Positions 1 to 8,425 are shown, counted from the first letter of the stretch. The stretch: 64,000 nt of DNA from Myxococcus sp. CA023 (GCF_010998615.1 NZ_JAAEAH010000020.1:40968-104967); one strand, 5' to 3'. Notes: generated from the sequence alone by a model not told the origin. A program made the numbers and translations.

Positions 1-34
1 CCCCTCGAACAACGCCACGTCACGGCTCGCAGGA

Positions 35-535
35 TTAACCATTCCTTGACGTGCCTGGCACCCCCCGCGGTGCCGGCCGTTGTCGGCTCGTGGACGCCGC
101 CGGAGGGAGGGCGCCCAGTGAGGCAATGACGGGGCATGCGGTGTCGGGTGGGCAACCTCCCTGCGCCAGCAGCTTCTGGATGGCGCGTTTCATCCGCTGG
201 AGGTCCTTCACGCGCGCGTCGATGGCCTGGAGCTTCGCCGCCGCGAAGGTCTCCACCTCGGAGGGGGAGGGGATGCGCCCGTCCGACATCGCGAGGAAGG
301 CGGCGACCTCCCGCAGCGTGAAGCCCAGCTCCTGCGAGCGCCGGATGAAGCGCACGCGCGTCACGTCCTCGGGGGTGTACTTGCGGTAGCCGCTCTGCGT
401 CCGGCGGGGCGGGGGCAGCAGCTTGCGCCGCTCGTAGAACCGGAGCGTGGGAATGCCCACGCCCGCGGCCCGGGCCAGCTCGCTGATGCGGAGGGGGGCG
501 GCGTCAGGCCGTCTGGGCGCGGGGCGTGTGGGCAT
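35..535 (-). CDS. MerR-family transcriptional regulator
   Basis: Predicted DNA-binding regulator of 166 residues. A MerR winged helix-turn-helix occupies roughly residues 15-85 (ISELARAAGVGIPTLRFYE, then SGYRKYTPEDV), followed by the dimerisation helix and a C-terminal CPPDTAC pair (C-x5-C), at the place where metal or thiol sensors of this family carry their effector cysteines. The start was set at 535 because GGAGG lies about 8 bases upstream; the longer frame to 565 lacks this. It overlaps the end of the upstream membrane-protein gene by 32 bp, so the two are co-transcribed, probably from the MerR-type promoter at 952-983, which implies autoregulation. The inducer cannot be named from sequence; the Cys spacing is not the CueR or ZntR one. 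Confidence 0.88.
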   Translation of the reverse strand: MPTRPAPRRPDAAPLRISELARAAGVGIPTLRFYERRKLLPPPRRTQSGYRKYTPEDVTRVRFIRRSQELGFTLREVAAFLAMSDGRIPSPSEVETFAAAKLQAIDARVKDLQRMKRAIQKLLAQGGCPPDTACPVIASLGALPPAASTSRQRPAPRGVPGTSRNG

Positions 536-944
536 GGTGGTTCCTCCACCACTGGAGGATGGCACCCCCCTGGACGAAGAACCACGTCAGTTCCAGCGCG
601 AGCATGACCGCGAGGATGCCCGTCTGGCCCGATGCGAACGCCACGCCCATCCACAGCGAAAAACCGGCGCGGCCCACGGTGTCCGCTGCGCCCAGGGTGG
701 GCTCTGGCTTCCACAGGCGCAGCACGGACCACACGGTGACGATGGTGCCCATCAGGCTCACGAAGAAGAGGTGCATGGGGCCGAACTCCGGCGGCGTGGC
801 TCCGGGCAGACCGAGCGCGACATGGAGGTGGTGCAGCTTTTCCAGGAGCCAGCCCGCCGTCCACGGCGTGGCGAAGGGGGCGGTGACGACGAGGTCGTAG
901 AGGGCGCTGGCCTGGATGATGCGAGTGGGTTTGTTCCGGTTCAT
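504..944 (-). CDS. four-helix integral membrane protein, MerR partner
   Basis: Small inner-membrane protein of 146 residues with about four hydrophobic segments (near residues 10-35, 56-80, 93-113 and 115-140). I do not recognise a named family with certainty. The start at 944 (MNRNKPTRI) was chosen because the promoter elements at 952-983 rule out the longer frame beginning at 983. The predicted transcription start falls almost on the ATG, so the mRNA may be leaderless. The gene overlaps the following merR gene and is therefore its likely regulated target; a role in handling the compound sensed by the regulator is inference only. Confidence 0.75.
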   Translation of the reverse strand: MNRNKPTRIIQASALYDLVVTAPFATPWTAGWLLEKLHHLHVALGLPGATPPEFGPMHLFFVSLMGTIVTVWSVLRLWKPEPTLGAADTVGRAGFSLWMGVAFASGQTGILAVMLALELTWFFVQGGAILQWWRNHHAHTPRAQTA

Positions 945-951
945 GCGCGGA

Positions 952-983
952 ACGTTACGGTCTGCACCAAGGTGCAGGGTCAA
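952..983 (-). promoter_or_regulatory. MerR-type promoter with 20-bp spacer and central palindrome
   Basis: Read on the minus strand: a -35 box TTGACC (978-983) and a -10 box TAACGT (952-957) are separated by 20 bp. The spacer contains a perfect 16-bp palindrome with arms CTGCACC and GGTGCAG (962-977). An over-long 19-20 bp spacer holding the operator dyad is the hallmark of promoters twisted open by MerR-family activators. It drives the membrane protein and merR. Confidence 0.8.
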
Positions 984-1004
984 GCGCCCTTGTCTCCCAG
1001 GGCG

Positions 1005-1715
1005 CTATCCGGCCTTGAGGCGCACGGAATCAGAGGCGTGCTTCGCGAGTGCCTCGGCGATCTGGTTCGACTTCCACAGCGGGTCCAGGCAGGGGCAGAA
1101 GTAGCCGGGGCCCGCCTTCTCGCGCACGGCCCAGGTGAAGAACTCGCGGGCGGTGTCGTGGAGCTCCTCGGGAAGGAAGAGGGCGGCGACGTCGTACTCG
1201 GTGAAGCGGAGCAGGCCCGGCACGCGCCACTCGCGCTCCCAGTCGAAGCGGTAGCTGTAGGGCGCGTTGTGGTGGTCACCCTGGATGTCCACGAAGGGCG
1301 TCATGGACCAGATGGGCTCTTGCTGGGGCGAAGGGGCTGCGAGCGCGCGCTCCACCTGATGCTTCAGGGCGAGGTGCGCGGGGGAGGCGTACTGGACGTA
1401 CCAGACAGGGCCGCCGCCCTGGGAGAGGATGTAGCTCTTGCTGAAGCCAATGCCATACAGGCTGCGGCGCTGGACGAGCCGGGCGAGCTGGTCCAGGGGA
1501 ATCTCGCTGAAGCACACGGAGCGGTGGCGCTCGGCGACGGCGGGCTCCCGGCGGGCGATGCCGAAGCCCTCGGCGCCGGGGATGAGCGTCCGGGCGCCGA
1601 GGATGCTCATCATGTTCTGGTAGGCGTCACGATAGGGTGGTCCCGGCTTCGTGAAGTGAACCACGAAGTCAGACATGTCTCGCCACTGTGGATTCGTCTG
1701 GTAGCCGAGCATCAT
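1005..1715 (-). CDS. AbiGi-like protein (putative abortive infection family)
   Basis: Protein of 236 residues resembling the AbiGi/DUF2743 family: MSDFVVHFTKPG near the N terminus, then RSVCFSEIPLDQL, a YGIGFSK segment followed by GGGPVWYVQY, and an EREWRVPG motif, in the order usual for this family. AbiGi is named as the antitoxin-like half of an abortive phage resistance pair in lactococci; the biochemical role is not established. The start at 1715 was chosen because GGAGTAGGG directly precedes it; Met at 1676 is an alternative. No obvious toxin partner lies beside it: the neighbours are a membrane protein downstream and NADH dehydrogenase upstream, both on the same strand. Family call moderate, function unknown. 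Confidence 0.7.
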   Translation of the reverse strand: MMLGYQTNPQWRDMSDFVVHFTKPGPPYRDAYQNMMSILGARTLIPGAEGFGIARREPAVAERHRSVCFSEIPLDQLARLVQRRSLYGIGFSKSYILSQGGGPVWYVQYASPAHLALKHQVERALAAPSPQQEPIWSMTPFVDIQGDHHNAPYSYRFDWEREWRVPGLLRFTEYDVAALFLPEELHDTAREFFTWAVREKAGPGYFCPCLDPLWKSNQIAEALAKHASDSVRLKAG

Positions 1716-1928
1716 CCCTACTCCGCAGGCAATGTCCCGGACAGCGCGGAGGGATGCAACTCGAACGACGCGTGGCACGTCATGCCTGCCTGTCTTGTAT
1801 TCGAGGGGACAGGGGCTGCCGGCGCAACGCGTTGCTCCCGATTGCCAGGCAGGGAAGCCTCCTGGGAGGCAGGAGCAATCAGCCGGACGGAACAATGGGC
1901 TTCTATCGGTCCTGTGCTCTGGGGGCAC

Positions 1929-3359
1929 TCAGGTCCATGAGGGCCCTGCGCGGTTGCTCTCGGTGCCGCGCGTCGCCGTCGTCGTCCCGTCCGGCGGCCG
2001 CGCGTCACGGGTGGGCGCCGTGGGGGCGTCCGCCGTCACCTTGCCCGCGTGCGGCGCGCGCTCAGACGCGACCTGCGGGCTCAGCCGCCACTCGCGCTCC
2101 GTGATGAGCCGCGCGCCGCGCGTGCTGAACAGGTAGCTCCACACCCACGTGACGAACACGCCGAAGCGGTTCTTGAAGCCCACCAGGTACCAGACGTGGA
2201 TGAAGAGCCACGCCACCCACGCGACGAAGCCCGTCAGCTTGGCGCGGCCCGTCTCAGCGATGGCCCGGTGCTTACCGATGGTGGCCATCGCGCCCTTGTC
2301 CTTGTAGCGGAAGGGCGTGCGGGGGCGGCCGCGCAGGTCCGCGAGGATGTTGCGCGCCACGGCCCGTCCCATCTGCATGGCCGCAGGCGCGACACCGGGC
2401 ACGAGATTTCCGCCCAGTTCCACGTGGGCCACGTCACCCGCGGCGAAGACCTCCGGGTGACCGGGCAGCGTGAGGTCCGCCGCCACCTGCACGCGCCCCG
2501 CGCGGTCCAGCGGCACGCCGAGCCCGCGTGTGAGGCACTCGGCCTGCACACCTGCAGCCCACACCACCGTGCGCGAGGCCAGGCGCTCGGAGCCGAGCGT
2601 CACACCCTCGGCGTCCACCGCCGTCACGCGTGCCTCCGTGCGCACTTCCACGCCCAGGGCCGCAAGGTCGCGGTGTGCACGCACACCCAGCTTCTCACTG
2701 AAGGAGGGCAGAATGCGTGGGCCCGCCTCCACGAGGAAGACGCGCGCGCGGGACGGTGTGATGCGGCGGAAATCGCGCACCAGCACCGTGCGGCTGATGT
2801 CCGCGATGGCGCCCGCCAGTTCCACGCCCGTGGGGCCTGCGCCCACGACGACGAAGCTCAGGAGCGCGCGCTGGCGCTCGGCGTCGCGCTCGTTCTCCGC
2901 CTGCTCGAAGGCGCTGAGGATGCGGCGGCGCAACTCCGTCGCCTGCTCCAGCGTCTTGAGGCCCGGGGCGAAGTCCTCCCACTCCGATTTGCCGAAGTAG
3001 CTGTGCTGCGCGCCGCACGCGATGACGAGGTAGTCGTAGCGCAGCCGCACGTCGCCCTCGCCGCCCACCCAGCGTTCCTTGAGGTTCACCCACGTGACGC
3101 GGCCCAAGTGCACCGACACGTTGGGCTTCCGTGCGAACTGCGAGCGGATGGGCACTGCGATGTCCGCGGGGCTCAGTCCGCTAGTAGCCACCTGGTAGAG
3201 CAGCGGCTGGAAGAGGTGGTGGTTGCGCTGGTCGAGGACCGTCACGTACAGCGCCGAGTGGCGCGCGAGCGCCTTGGCGGCCGTGAGTCCGGCGAAGCCC
3301 GCCCCCAGCACGACGACGTGCTTCTGGCCGGGGGCGAGCGGAGGCGTGATGGGATCCAT
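1929..3359 (-). CDS. ndh: type II NADH dehydrogenase (NAD(P)/FAD-dependent oxidoreductase)
   Basis: Non-proton-pumping NADH:quinone oxidoreductase of 476 residues, acting at the cytoplasmic membrane. The FAD-binding Rossmann motif VVVLGAGFAGLTAAKAL is at residues 15-31, a second nucleotide-binding motif VVVGAGPTGVELAGAI near 170 binds NADH, and VFAAGDVAHV near 305 is the second FAD contact. A hydrophobic segment near residues 385-400 fits the membrane-anchoring C-terminal part of NDH-2 enzymes. The final 60 residues are low-complexity and unlike the core. GGAG lies 8 bases before the ATG. The gene stands alone; the next gene downstream is the AbiGi-like one after a 213-bp gap. Confidence 0.92.
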   Translation of the reverse strand: MDPITPPLAPGQKHVVVLGAGFAGLTAAKALARHSALYVTVLDQRNHHLFQPLLYQVATSGLSPADIAVPIRSQFARKPNVSVHLGRVTWVNLKERWVGGEGDVRLRYDYLVIACGAQHSYFGKSEWEDFAPGLKTLEQATELRRRILSAFEQAENERDAERQRALLSFVVVGAGPTGVELAGAIADISRTVLVRDFRRITPSRARVFLVEAGPRILPSFSEKLGVRAHRDLAALGVEVRTEARVTAVDAEGVTLGSERLASRTVVWAAGVQAECLTRGLGVPLDRAGRVQVAADLTLPGHPEVFAAGDVAHVELGGNLVPGVAPAAMQMGRAVARNILADLRGRPRTPFRYKDKGAMATIGKHRAIAETGRAKLTGFVAWVAWLFIHVWYLVGFKNRFGVFVTWVWSYLFSTRGARLITEREWRLSPQVASERAPHAGKVTADAPTAPTRDARPPDGTTTATRGTESNRAGPSWT

Positions 3360-3666
3360 GGGATATCTCCTTCACCTGGCCGGCGCACGCGGACGAGTAC
3401 CCGTGGTGCGCCACCATGGCGTTGATGAGGCTCAGCCGATAGGCGCGGTGCGCGTCGTCGCCAAGGCTCGACACGTACTGCGCGCGCTCGTACAGCGACC
3501 GCCCGGCGCGCACGCGCTGGGCACGAAGCCAAGATTGCCGCTCGCCTGAGAGGCCCCGTGAGAGGCACCCTGGGGGCGCACTCTCGCGGAAGGCCAAGAC
3601 CTGGCTCGGCGAGCCACCGCCGAGGCGCGGCTGCCCGAGCTCACTGCGCGCTCGGACAGACAGCCC
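3360..3666. other. intergenic stretch without a convincing gene
   Basis: About 300 bp between ndh and sugE. A minus-strand frame beginning near 3597 reads plausibly protein-like (for example YERAQYVSSLGDDAHRAY) but runs out of frame deep into ndh without its own stop, so it may be the remnant of a disrupted gene. I see no RNA gene or clear terminator here. Confidence 0.4.
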
Positions 3667-3996
3667 CTAGTGCGCGTCCCCGCCGCTGGTGAACTTCAGG
3701 CCGACGATAGAGGCGACCATGAGTCCTAGGAAGAAGAAGCGCCCCAGTGTGGCCGGCTCACGGAAGAGCACGATGCCAACAAGCGCGGCGCCCAAGGCCC
3801 CAATTCCAACCCAAACCGCGTACGCAGTCCCGGCCGGCAGCGTGCGCATCGCGATGGACAGCAGCGCCAGGCTGCTAATCAACGTGACGGCAACAAAGAG
3901 ACTGGGCCAAGGCCGGGTGAAGCCCTGCGTATACTTGAGGCCCACAGCCCAGCACGTCTCCAGCAACCCAGCAACGAGAACAAGAAGCCACGACAT
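3667..3996 (-). CDS. sugE: SugE/Gdx-type small multidrug resistance exporter
   Basis: Four-helix proton antiporter of 109 residues, the normal length of the SMR family. The essential glutamate is at position 13 in LLETCWAVGLKYT. The segment GTAYAVWVGIGALGAA near residues 56-71 matches the SugE/Gdx branch (guanidinium exporters) rather than the QacE/EmrE branch. It would work as an antiparallel dimer in the inner membrane. The ATG at 3996 gives exactly the family N terminus. A G/C hairpin (arms GACGC and GCGTC) sits directly upstream of the start and could hide the ribosome site; I could not fit any known guanidine riboswitch to the leader. Neighbouring sequence on both sides is atypical, suggesting transfer. 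Confidence 0.9.
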   Translation of the reverse strand: MSWLLVLVAGLLETCWAVGLKYTQGFTRPWPSLFVAVTLISSLALLSIAMRTLPAGTAYAVWVGIGALGAALVGIVLFREPATLGRFFFLGLMVASIVGLKFTSGGDAH

Positions 3997-4448
3997 GACG
4001 CACCCCTGACAAGGGCGTCGTCTTACGTAACCGGGTACGGCGCATCTCGTCCGGGCAGGGCTGCACTCTGAACTGAGTGCAGCTGGTGCGGCCGGCGTAC
4101 TAGCCCAGCGAGGCCGTTTTGTCCACCGCAGTAGCTTATGCGTCGACAGGCTGGATGCTGGGCAGGCAGGTAGCTTGGCGGCGTTGCGCGCGAAAGCGCG
4201 TAGCAGTCGCGGGTCGAATTGCGCATTGCCGATGGACCCGATGCTCAGTTCCAACGCCCCGCACATACCGTTGGCCGAGTCCACCAGGCGCACCGCGTGC
4301 GCCTCCTGGGGCGTGTTCGCGTTTAGGATTCTGCGGCCATGGCCCGCCTGCGGGCGGCGTCAAAGGCGCGGCTCGCGACGCGCCCGGCGAACCCATGGCC
4401 TTACCTTGCCACAATGCTGGACACACGATGGAATGGATGAGGTCGAAC
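3997..4448. other. gene-poor stretch upstream of sugE with an inverted repeat
   Basis: About 450 bp without a convincing gene. It contains an inverted repeat at 4061-4082 with 8-bp arms CTGCACTC and GAGTGCAG, about 65 bp upstream of the sugE start, which could be an operator. The remaining sequence looks like degenerate coding DNA, since both strands keep frames open without initiation signals. Confidence 0.4.
4061..4082. promoter_or_regulatory. inverted repeat, candidate operator for sugE
   Basis: Perfect 8-bp arms CTGCACTC / GAGTGCAG separated by 6 bp, a spacing typical of dimeric repressor sites. It lies in the divergent region before sugE. No cognate regulator gene is adjacent. Confidence 0.35.
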
Positions 4449-5072
4449 ATGTCTGGAAAGTCGGTGCTGGCAGCGTCGCTTGTCGCATTGGCCTGCGCTC
4501 CGGCGACCGCGCAGACGGGGCAGTGGTCGCAGCCGACAAAGACCGAGCAATGGTCGCAAACGCCGCAACAGCAGTCGCAGGCCCAGCCGCGCCCGCAGGA
4601 GCAATCGCCCGCCCCGACGCCGCCCGCGCCGCGCAAGGGCGGGCCTGGCCAGTCCCAGCCGGGCCTCGGGTCCAGCCCCACCACCACCCAGCAGGTCGAT
4701 CCCCGGGCGATGGACAATCCGGAGGTCGTCCAGCCGCAGGGCAAGGTCCCGGCCGGCATGGTGGGGCGCTGGAATTTGTGGGTGCCGGGCGGCATCTGGT
4801 ACAGCGCCGACGGCAGCCGCATCTATCGCAACTATACGCAAGGCGCCGCCATGAACAGCCTGACCATCCGCGCCAACGGCACCTACAGCTGGGGCGGGAC
4901 GACGGGCCGGCTGACGGAGCTCCGCCCCTGGTTTGCGCAACCCGGCGACCGCTATTTCGCCGTCCAGCTCGATGCCAACCTCAAATATATGGCGCGCCAC
5001 GATGCGGGGCAGGACAAGATCGACCTGTTCTTCTGGGGTGTGGGCGGCCACGCGGCGACCGGCACGCGCTGA
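4449..5072 (+). CDS. secreted Q/P-rich hypothetical protein
   Basis: Protein of 207 residues with a clear Sec signal peptide (SVLAASLVALACAPATAQ, cleavage after about residue 22). A Gln/Pro-rich linker follows to about residue 100, then a compact C-terminal domain of about 100 residues with many aromatics (VGRWNLWVPGGIWYSADG, NGTYSWGGTTGR). I do not recognise the family; the composition recalls alphaproteobacterial secreted proteins, which is an impression only. The start at 4449 gives the best signal peptide; ATG at 4428 is possible. Codon choice (AAATATATG, TATCGCAACTATACG) is less extreme at third positions than in neighbours, so it may have been acquired together with sugE. Confidence 0.65.
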   Translation: MSGKSVLAASLVALACAPATAQTGQWSQPTKTEQWSQTPQQQSQAQPRPQEQSPAPTPPAPRKGGPGQSQPGLGSSPTTTQQVDPRAMDNPEVVQPQGKVPAGMVGRWNLWVPGGIWYSADGSRIYRNYTQGAAMNSLTIRANGTYSWGGTTGRLTELRPWFAQPGDRYFAVQLDANLKYMARHDAGQDKIDLFFWGVGGHAATGTR

Positions 5073-5258
5073 GGCGTGCGGCGGCGCCTCCGCGGCCTCC
5101 GCGCCCGACCCGCGCGCCATCCGAGGCCGCTGCGGGGCCACGTCATCGCCCCCCGCTTCGCGGTAGCCGGGGCGCTCCGGGCCACGGACCAGCGGCGTGG
5201 AGTCTCCCTCCATCGTCCAGAGGGCGGGGGCCTCCGAGCCGTGCCTCCACGCGCGGCG

Positions 5259-6170
5259 CTACGGGGACGACGCAATCCTGTTCTCGCGCCCGCGCTCCTC
5301 GTAGTCAGGCCAGCCGAAGTGGCCTTCGTACTCCTCGACACCCAGCTCCGCGGTGGCCGAGGCGCGCAGGGCCTCGAACTGGCCGCTGTCCCGCATCTCG
5401 AGCAGCGTCGCGACGAGCATCTTCCCTAAGTGCTCCTCGAGTTGCGCGTGCGCCTCGGGCGTGCCCCAGGTCCCATCCTCGCGGGCCGCGAGCTTCGCAC
5501 CATCGAGGCCTACCAGGGACGGCCTGTGCTCCTTCACGTCGGCCCAGCGCGGGACGAGGAGCTCCGCGAAGCCGAAATGGGTCATCGCGTCGCCACGTCC
5601 CGGCTCGGCCGCCGGGTCGAGGTCGAAGCTCACGTTCAGCGTCCCGTTGTCGGTGGAGTACTGGAGCTCCAGTCGCTGGAGCGGCCGTGCGTCCTGGACC
5701 CGGGCGAAGTCCTTCACCGCCTTGGCGAGGAACTTCGCGACGCGCTGGCGCTCCTTGCTCAAGTCCAACGGGGCGACCTTCTTCTTCGGGGGAATCTCGA
5801 CGTAGTACGAGGCGCGGAAGGCACCCTCGGTGCCCTCCCACGGAGCCAGGGCGATGAAAGCTTCGGTCTCGTGGCCCTTCGCGTTCTTCAACACCAGGTC
5901 ACACCAGTATGTCGGTTGCGGGTGCAGGCGCTGCGTGCGGAAGATGGACCACCGTGGCTGCACGAAGGGCTTCAGCGTCGCGCTCGTGACTCGAAAGCCG
6001 TTCTTGCCGAGTCCGCGGATGAAGCTGTCGTTCTGGCGGGGAGGGCCGGCCTCGGGAAAGTCGGGATGCTCGTGCGCCCGCAGGCCGGACCAGTCACAGG
6101 CATCGAACAGCTCGCGCCAGCGGTCCACGAAGGCGACCGCGCCCGGGGGCGGGGGAGGAGAGGACGTCAT
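5259..6170 (-). CDS. hypothetical cytoplasmic protein
   Basis: Protein of 303 residues with no signal peptide or membrane segment. It is rich in aromatic and charged residues, with a Pro run at the N terminus (SSPPPPPG), RWSIFRTQRLHPQPTYWCDL near residue 80, and a Lys-rich EIPPKKKVAPLDL segment. I do not recognise the family. The start at 6170 was preferred because the 66 residues of the longer frame are Arg/Leu-rich low-complexity translation. It stands alone between a plus-strand gene (185 bp away) and a small Cys-rich frame. The coding call rests on length, codon bias and globular-looking composition. Confidence 0.7.
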   Translation of the reverse strand: MTSSPPPPPGAVAFVDRWRELFDACDWSGLRAHEHPDFPEAGPPRQNDSFIRGLGKNGFRVTSATLKPFVQPRWSIFRTQRLHPQPTYWCDLVLKNAKGHETEAFIALAPWEGTEGAFRASYYVEIPPKKKVAPLDLSKERQRVAKFLAKAVKDFARVQDARPLQRLELQYSTDNGTLNVSFDLDPAAEPGRGDAMTHFGFAELLVPRWADVKEHRPSLVGLDGAKLAAREDGTWGTPEAHAQLEEHLGKMLVATLLEMRDSGQFEALRASATAELGVEEYEGHFGWPDYEERGRENRIASSP

Positions 6171-6200
6171 GCGGCCGCTATACCTCAACGGCCGCGCGGC

Positions 6201-6482
6201 TTGGGCTTCGCCAATCTGGGCGTGCCCCGCCTCCTGGGGTGCGGCGGTGCCGCTCCCGAGGACATGCCTGAGCCGGAGGCGCAGGAGTCGGCGCTGTCGA
6301 CGTGTGGCTACGTCCAGGGGCCGGAGTCCTACGTCTCGTCGGAGGAGGCCTGTGAGATGGCGCTCCACTTCGCGCCGCAGTTCTGTTCGGAGCGCGGCGG
6401 CGTGCTGTCCATCAGCAACCGCTGCCTCATCACGGACGGGCCGCCATATCTGGGCTCCTACCGCGTCTGCTGCAACCAGTAG
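6201..6482 (+). CDS. small Cys-rich exported protein, N terminus uncertain
   Basis: A frame ending at 6482 encodes about 90 residues with ordered cysteines (STCGYVQGPESY, EACEMALHFAPQFCSERGG, NRCLI, YRVCCNQ), suggesting a disulfide-bonded extracytoplasmic protein. RLLGCGG near the N terminus resembles a lipobox, but no ATG precedes it at the right distance; TTG at 6201 or GTG at 6231 would have to serve. Either an unusual start is used or the first codons have been lost. It abuts the convergent P450 gene (3 bp). The protein-like part is convincing, the start is not. Confidence 0.45.
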   Translation: MGFANLGVPRLLGCGGAAPEDMPEPEAQESALSTCGYVQGPESYVSSEEACEMALHFAPQFCSERGGVLSISNRCLITDGPPYLGSYRVCCNQ

Positions 6483-6485
6483 TCA

Positions 6486-7862
6486 TCAGGGCCGCGAGGC
6501 CGTGACCCAGACGCCGGGCCTGGGGCGCAGGGTGATGGCGGGCGTGGGATGGATGACCTGGCCCGGCGTCAGGTTCAGCCGGACGCGTTGGAGCAGGGTG
6601 GCCAGCACCAACACCAACTCCATCAGCGCGAACTGGTTGCCGATGCACTGACGTGGCCCACCGCCGAAAGGGAACCAGGCGAAGCGTGGACGCGCCTGCT
6701 CCCGTTCGGGAAGGAAGCGATCCGGGTCGAAGCCTTCTGGATTGTCCCAGAATCTCGGGTGGCGATGCGTCACCCAGGGGGCGATCAACATATGGGCGCC
6801 TTTGGGAATCCGGAATCCGCCCACGAGGTCCTCCTCGGTGGCGGTTCGAGAGAGGGTCCATGCCGGTGGATAGAGCCGCATGGATTCGTCCACCACGCGG
6901 CGGGTGAGTTCCAGCCGGGGCAGGTCCTCGTGCGTGGGGTTGCGACCTCCCAGCTCACGTGCGAGCTCCGACTCCATGTCCCTGCGCACGCTCGGGTGCT
7001 GGGACAACAGCATGATGGTCCATGCCAGCGCGCTCGCCGTCGTTTCATGGCCGGCGATCAGCAGGGTCAGGACCTCGTCGCGGAGCTGCGTGTCGCTCAT
7101 CCGCTCGCCCGTGTCATCGTCGTGTGCCTCCATCATCATCTGCAGCAGGTCGTGGTGCTCACCGCTCTCGCGTCGTCGCTTCGTGATGATGCCGTGCACC
7201 ACGCGGTTGAGGCTGCCGACGTCCCGCTCGAATTGCCGATGGGCGAGAAGCGGAAGGCGCAAGGGAAGCGGCACGGGTTGTGTGAGCCGCTTGTAGACAA
7301 ACACTTGCATCCGGCTCAGCACCGTCGCGATGTCATGCGCGGCGCTGCTGACATCGGCGCCGAACAGCGTCGTGCTGGCGATGCGAAGCGTCAGGCGGGT
7401 GAAGTCCTCGGCCACGTTGAACGCGGCGCCCGTGTCGGCGCGGGCCTCCAGCGAGGCGGCGAGGTCCGCAGTCGCGTCCACCATGGTCCTCGCGAAGCCC
7501 GCGACCCGTTGGCGATGGAAAGCGGGTTGCGCGAGCCGGCGCTGCCGCAGCCAATGGTCACCCTCGCTGGTGAGCAGGCCGTGGCCCAGCAGTTCTCGAA
7601 GCACCATGAACCCGCGTGACTGTTTGCTGTAGTTGCGCGCATGATCTTGAAGGACGTGGCGCACGCCATCCGGGTGAGCCACCAGGACGAGGCAGGCGGG
7701 CCCCATGGGGAGGCGCACCACGTCGCCGTATTCCCGCACCTGGGTTTGCAGGAAGTGGAGCGGGTCCTTTCTCAGGGCATGTAGATGTCCGATCAGCGGG
7801 GCTCCTGGTGACGTGGGCGGAAGGGGCGCGGCGGTCGACGCACCCGCTGGATGGATGGACAT
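6486..7862 (-). CDS. cytochrome P450
   Basis: Heme-thiolate monooxygenase of 458 residues, a full-length soluble bacterial P450. The I-helix oxygen motif LLIAGHETTASAL is near residue 255, the K-helix ExxR (DESMRLYPP) near 310, and the heme loop FPFGGGPRQCIGNQF near 395 supplies the cysteine ligand. It resembles the CYP4/CYP102-like group of myxobacterial P450s more than the polyketide-tailoring type, but the substrate cannot be predicted. No ferredoxin or reductase gene is adjacent. The start at 7862 (MSIHPAG) is preferred over GTG 7895 because GGAAGGGAG precedes it. It is divergent from the TonB-like gene. Confidence 0.93.
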   Translation of the reverse strand: MSIHPAGASTAAPLPPTSPGAPLIGHLHALRKDPLHFLQTQVREYGDVVRLPMGPACLVLVAHPDGVRHVLQDHARNYSKQSRGFMVLRELLGHGLLTSEGDHWLRQRRLAQPAFHRQRVAGFARTMVDATADLAASLEARADTGAAFNVAEDFTRLTLRIASTTLFGADVSSAAHDIATVLSRMQVFVYKRLTQPVPLPLRLPLLAHRQFERDVGSLNRVVHGIITKRRRESGEHHDLLQMMMEAHDDDTGERMSDTQLRDEVLTLLIAGHETTASALAWTIMLLSQHPSVRRDMESELARELGGRNPTHEDLPRLELTRRVVDESMRLYPPAWTLSRTATEEDLVGGFRIPKGAHMLIAPWVTHRHPRFWDNPEGFDPDRFLPEREQARPRFAWFPFGGGPRQCIGNQFALMELVLVLATLLQRVRLNLTPGQVIHPTPAITLRPRPGVWVTASRP

Positions 7863-7955
7863 GGCCGCGAGCTCCCTTCCTGGCAACGAAGCCACATGCT
7901 GGGCATGGGGTGTTCATCCCCGGCGGCGAGCGCATCCGGGCCCGGCTCCGGCCCG

Positions 7956-7984
7956 TTGGAGGGCGCACGCTGGCGGACTACCAT
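7956..7984 (+). promoter_or_regulatory. candidate sigma-70 promoter of the TonB-like gene
   Basis: TTGGAG (7956-7961) and TACCAT (7979-7984) with 17-bp spacing, placing transcription start about 20 bp before the TTG start at 8012. Confidence 0.35.
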
Positions 7985-8011
7985 TGGCCTTTTCTTGACG
8001 AGGGAACACTC

Positions 8012-8425
8012 TTGGAAACCCTGTTCCGAAATGGTCGCCTGGCGCTCGCCGCCGTGCTCGTCCTGGCCCTGTCGCCCATGGCCCTGGCCGCCGCGGGCAG
8101 TCCGCAACTCCAGGCCTTCTTCCAGCAGGACCTGACCAGCGCTGACTACCAGCAGAAGGTCTACTCGCGCGTCGCGGGGAAGTGGCGGCAACCCGGTGCC
8201 AAGGGCACGCCCGGTTTGGGGAAGAAGACGGTGGTCCGGGCCGTGATTGGCCGGGACGGCAAGCTCCTCTCCGCAGACGTGTCCACGGAGTCCGGCTCGA
8301 AGACGTGGGATGCCGCCGCGCTGTCGGCCGTGAAGAAGGCGGCGCCCTTCCCGCCGCTGCCGGCGAACTTCCCCGGCGCCACGCTGGACGCCCACTTCCA
8401 CGTGGCCTGGGTGGCGTCGCCGTAG
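8012..8425 (+). CDS. TonB C-terminal-like exported protein
   Basis: Exported protein of 137 residues with an N-terminal signal sequence ([20 protein letters not shown]). A domain of the TonB/TolA C-terminal type follows, with [19 protein letters not shown], a [18 protein letters not shown] motif and a final strand (DAHFHVAWV), the usual order in energy-transducer paralogues. It lacks the Pro-rich spanning region of real TonB, so it is a free-standing periplasmic version. The start is TTG at 8012, preceded by GAGGGAA at good spacing; no ATG fits. deoD follows 13 bp downstream on the same strand and may be co-transcribed, which has no obvious functional meaning. Confidence 0.75.
   Translation: METLFRNGRLALAAVLVLALSPMALAAAGSPQLQAFFQQDLTSADYQQKVYSRVAGKWRQPGAKGTPGLGKKTVVRAVIGRDGKLLSADVSTESGSKTWDAAALSAVKKAAPFPPLPANFPGATLDAHFHVAWVASP

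Noticed and set aside
3181..3597. 138-codon minus-strand frame overlapping ndh
   Set aside because: It runs out of phase for 179 bp into ndh, has no ribosome site, and becomes Arg/Gly low-complexity there; at most a gene remnant outside ndh.
3997..4120. Guanidine riboswitch upstream of sugE
   Set aside because: The leader lacks the conserved guanidine-I, -II or -III motifs; only simple inverted repeats are present.
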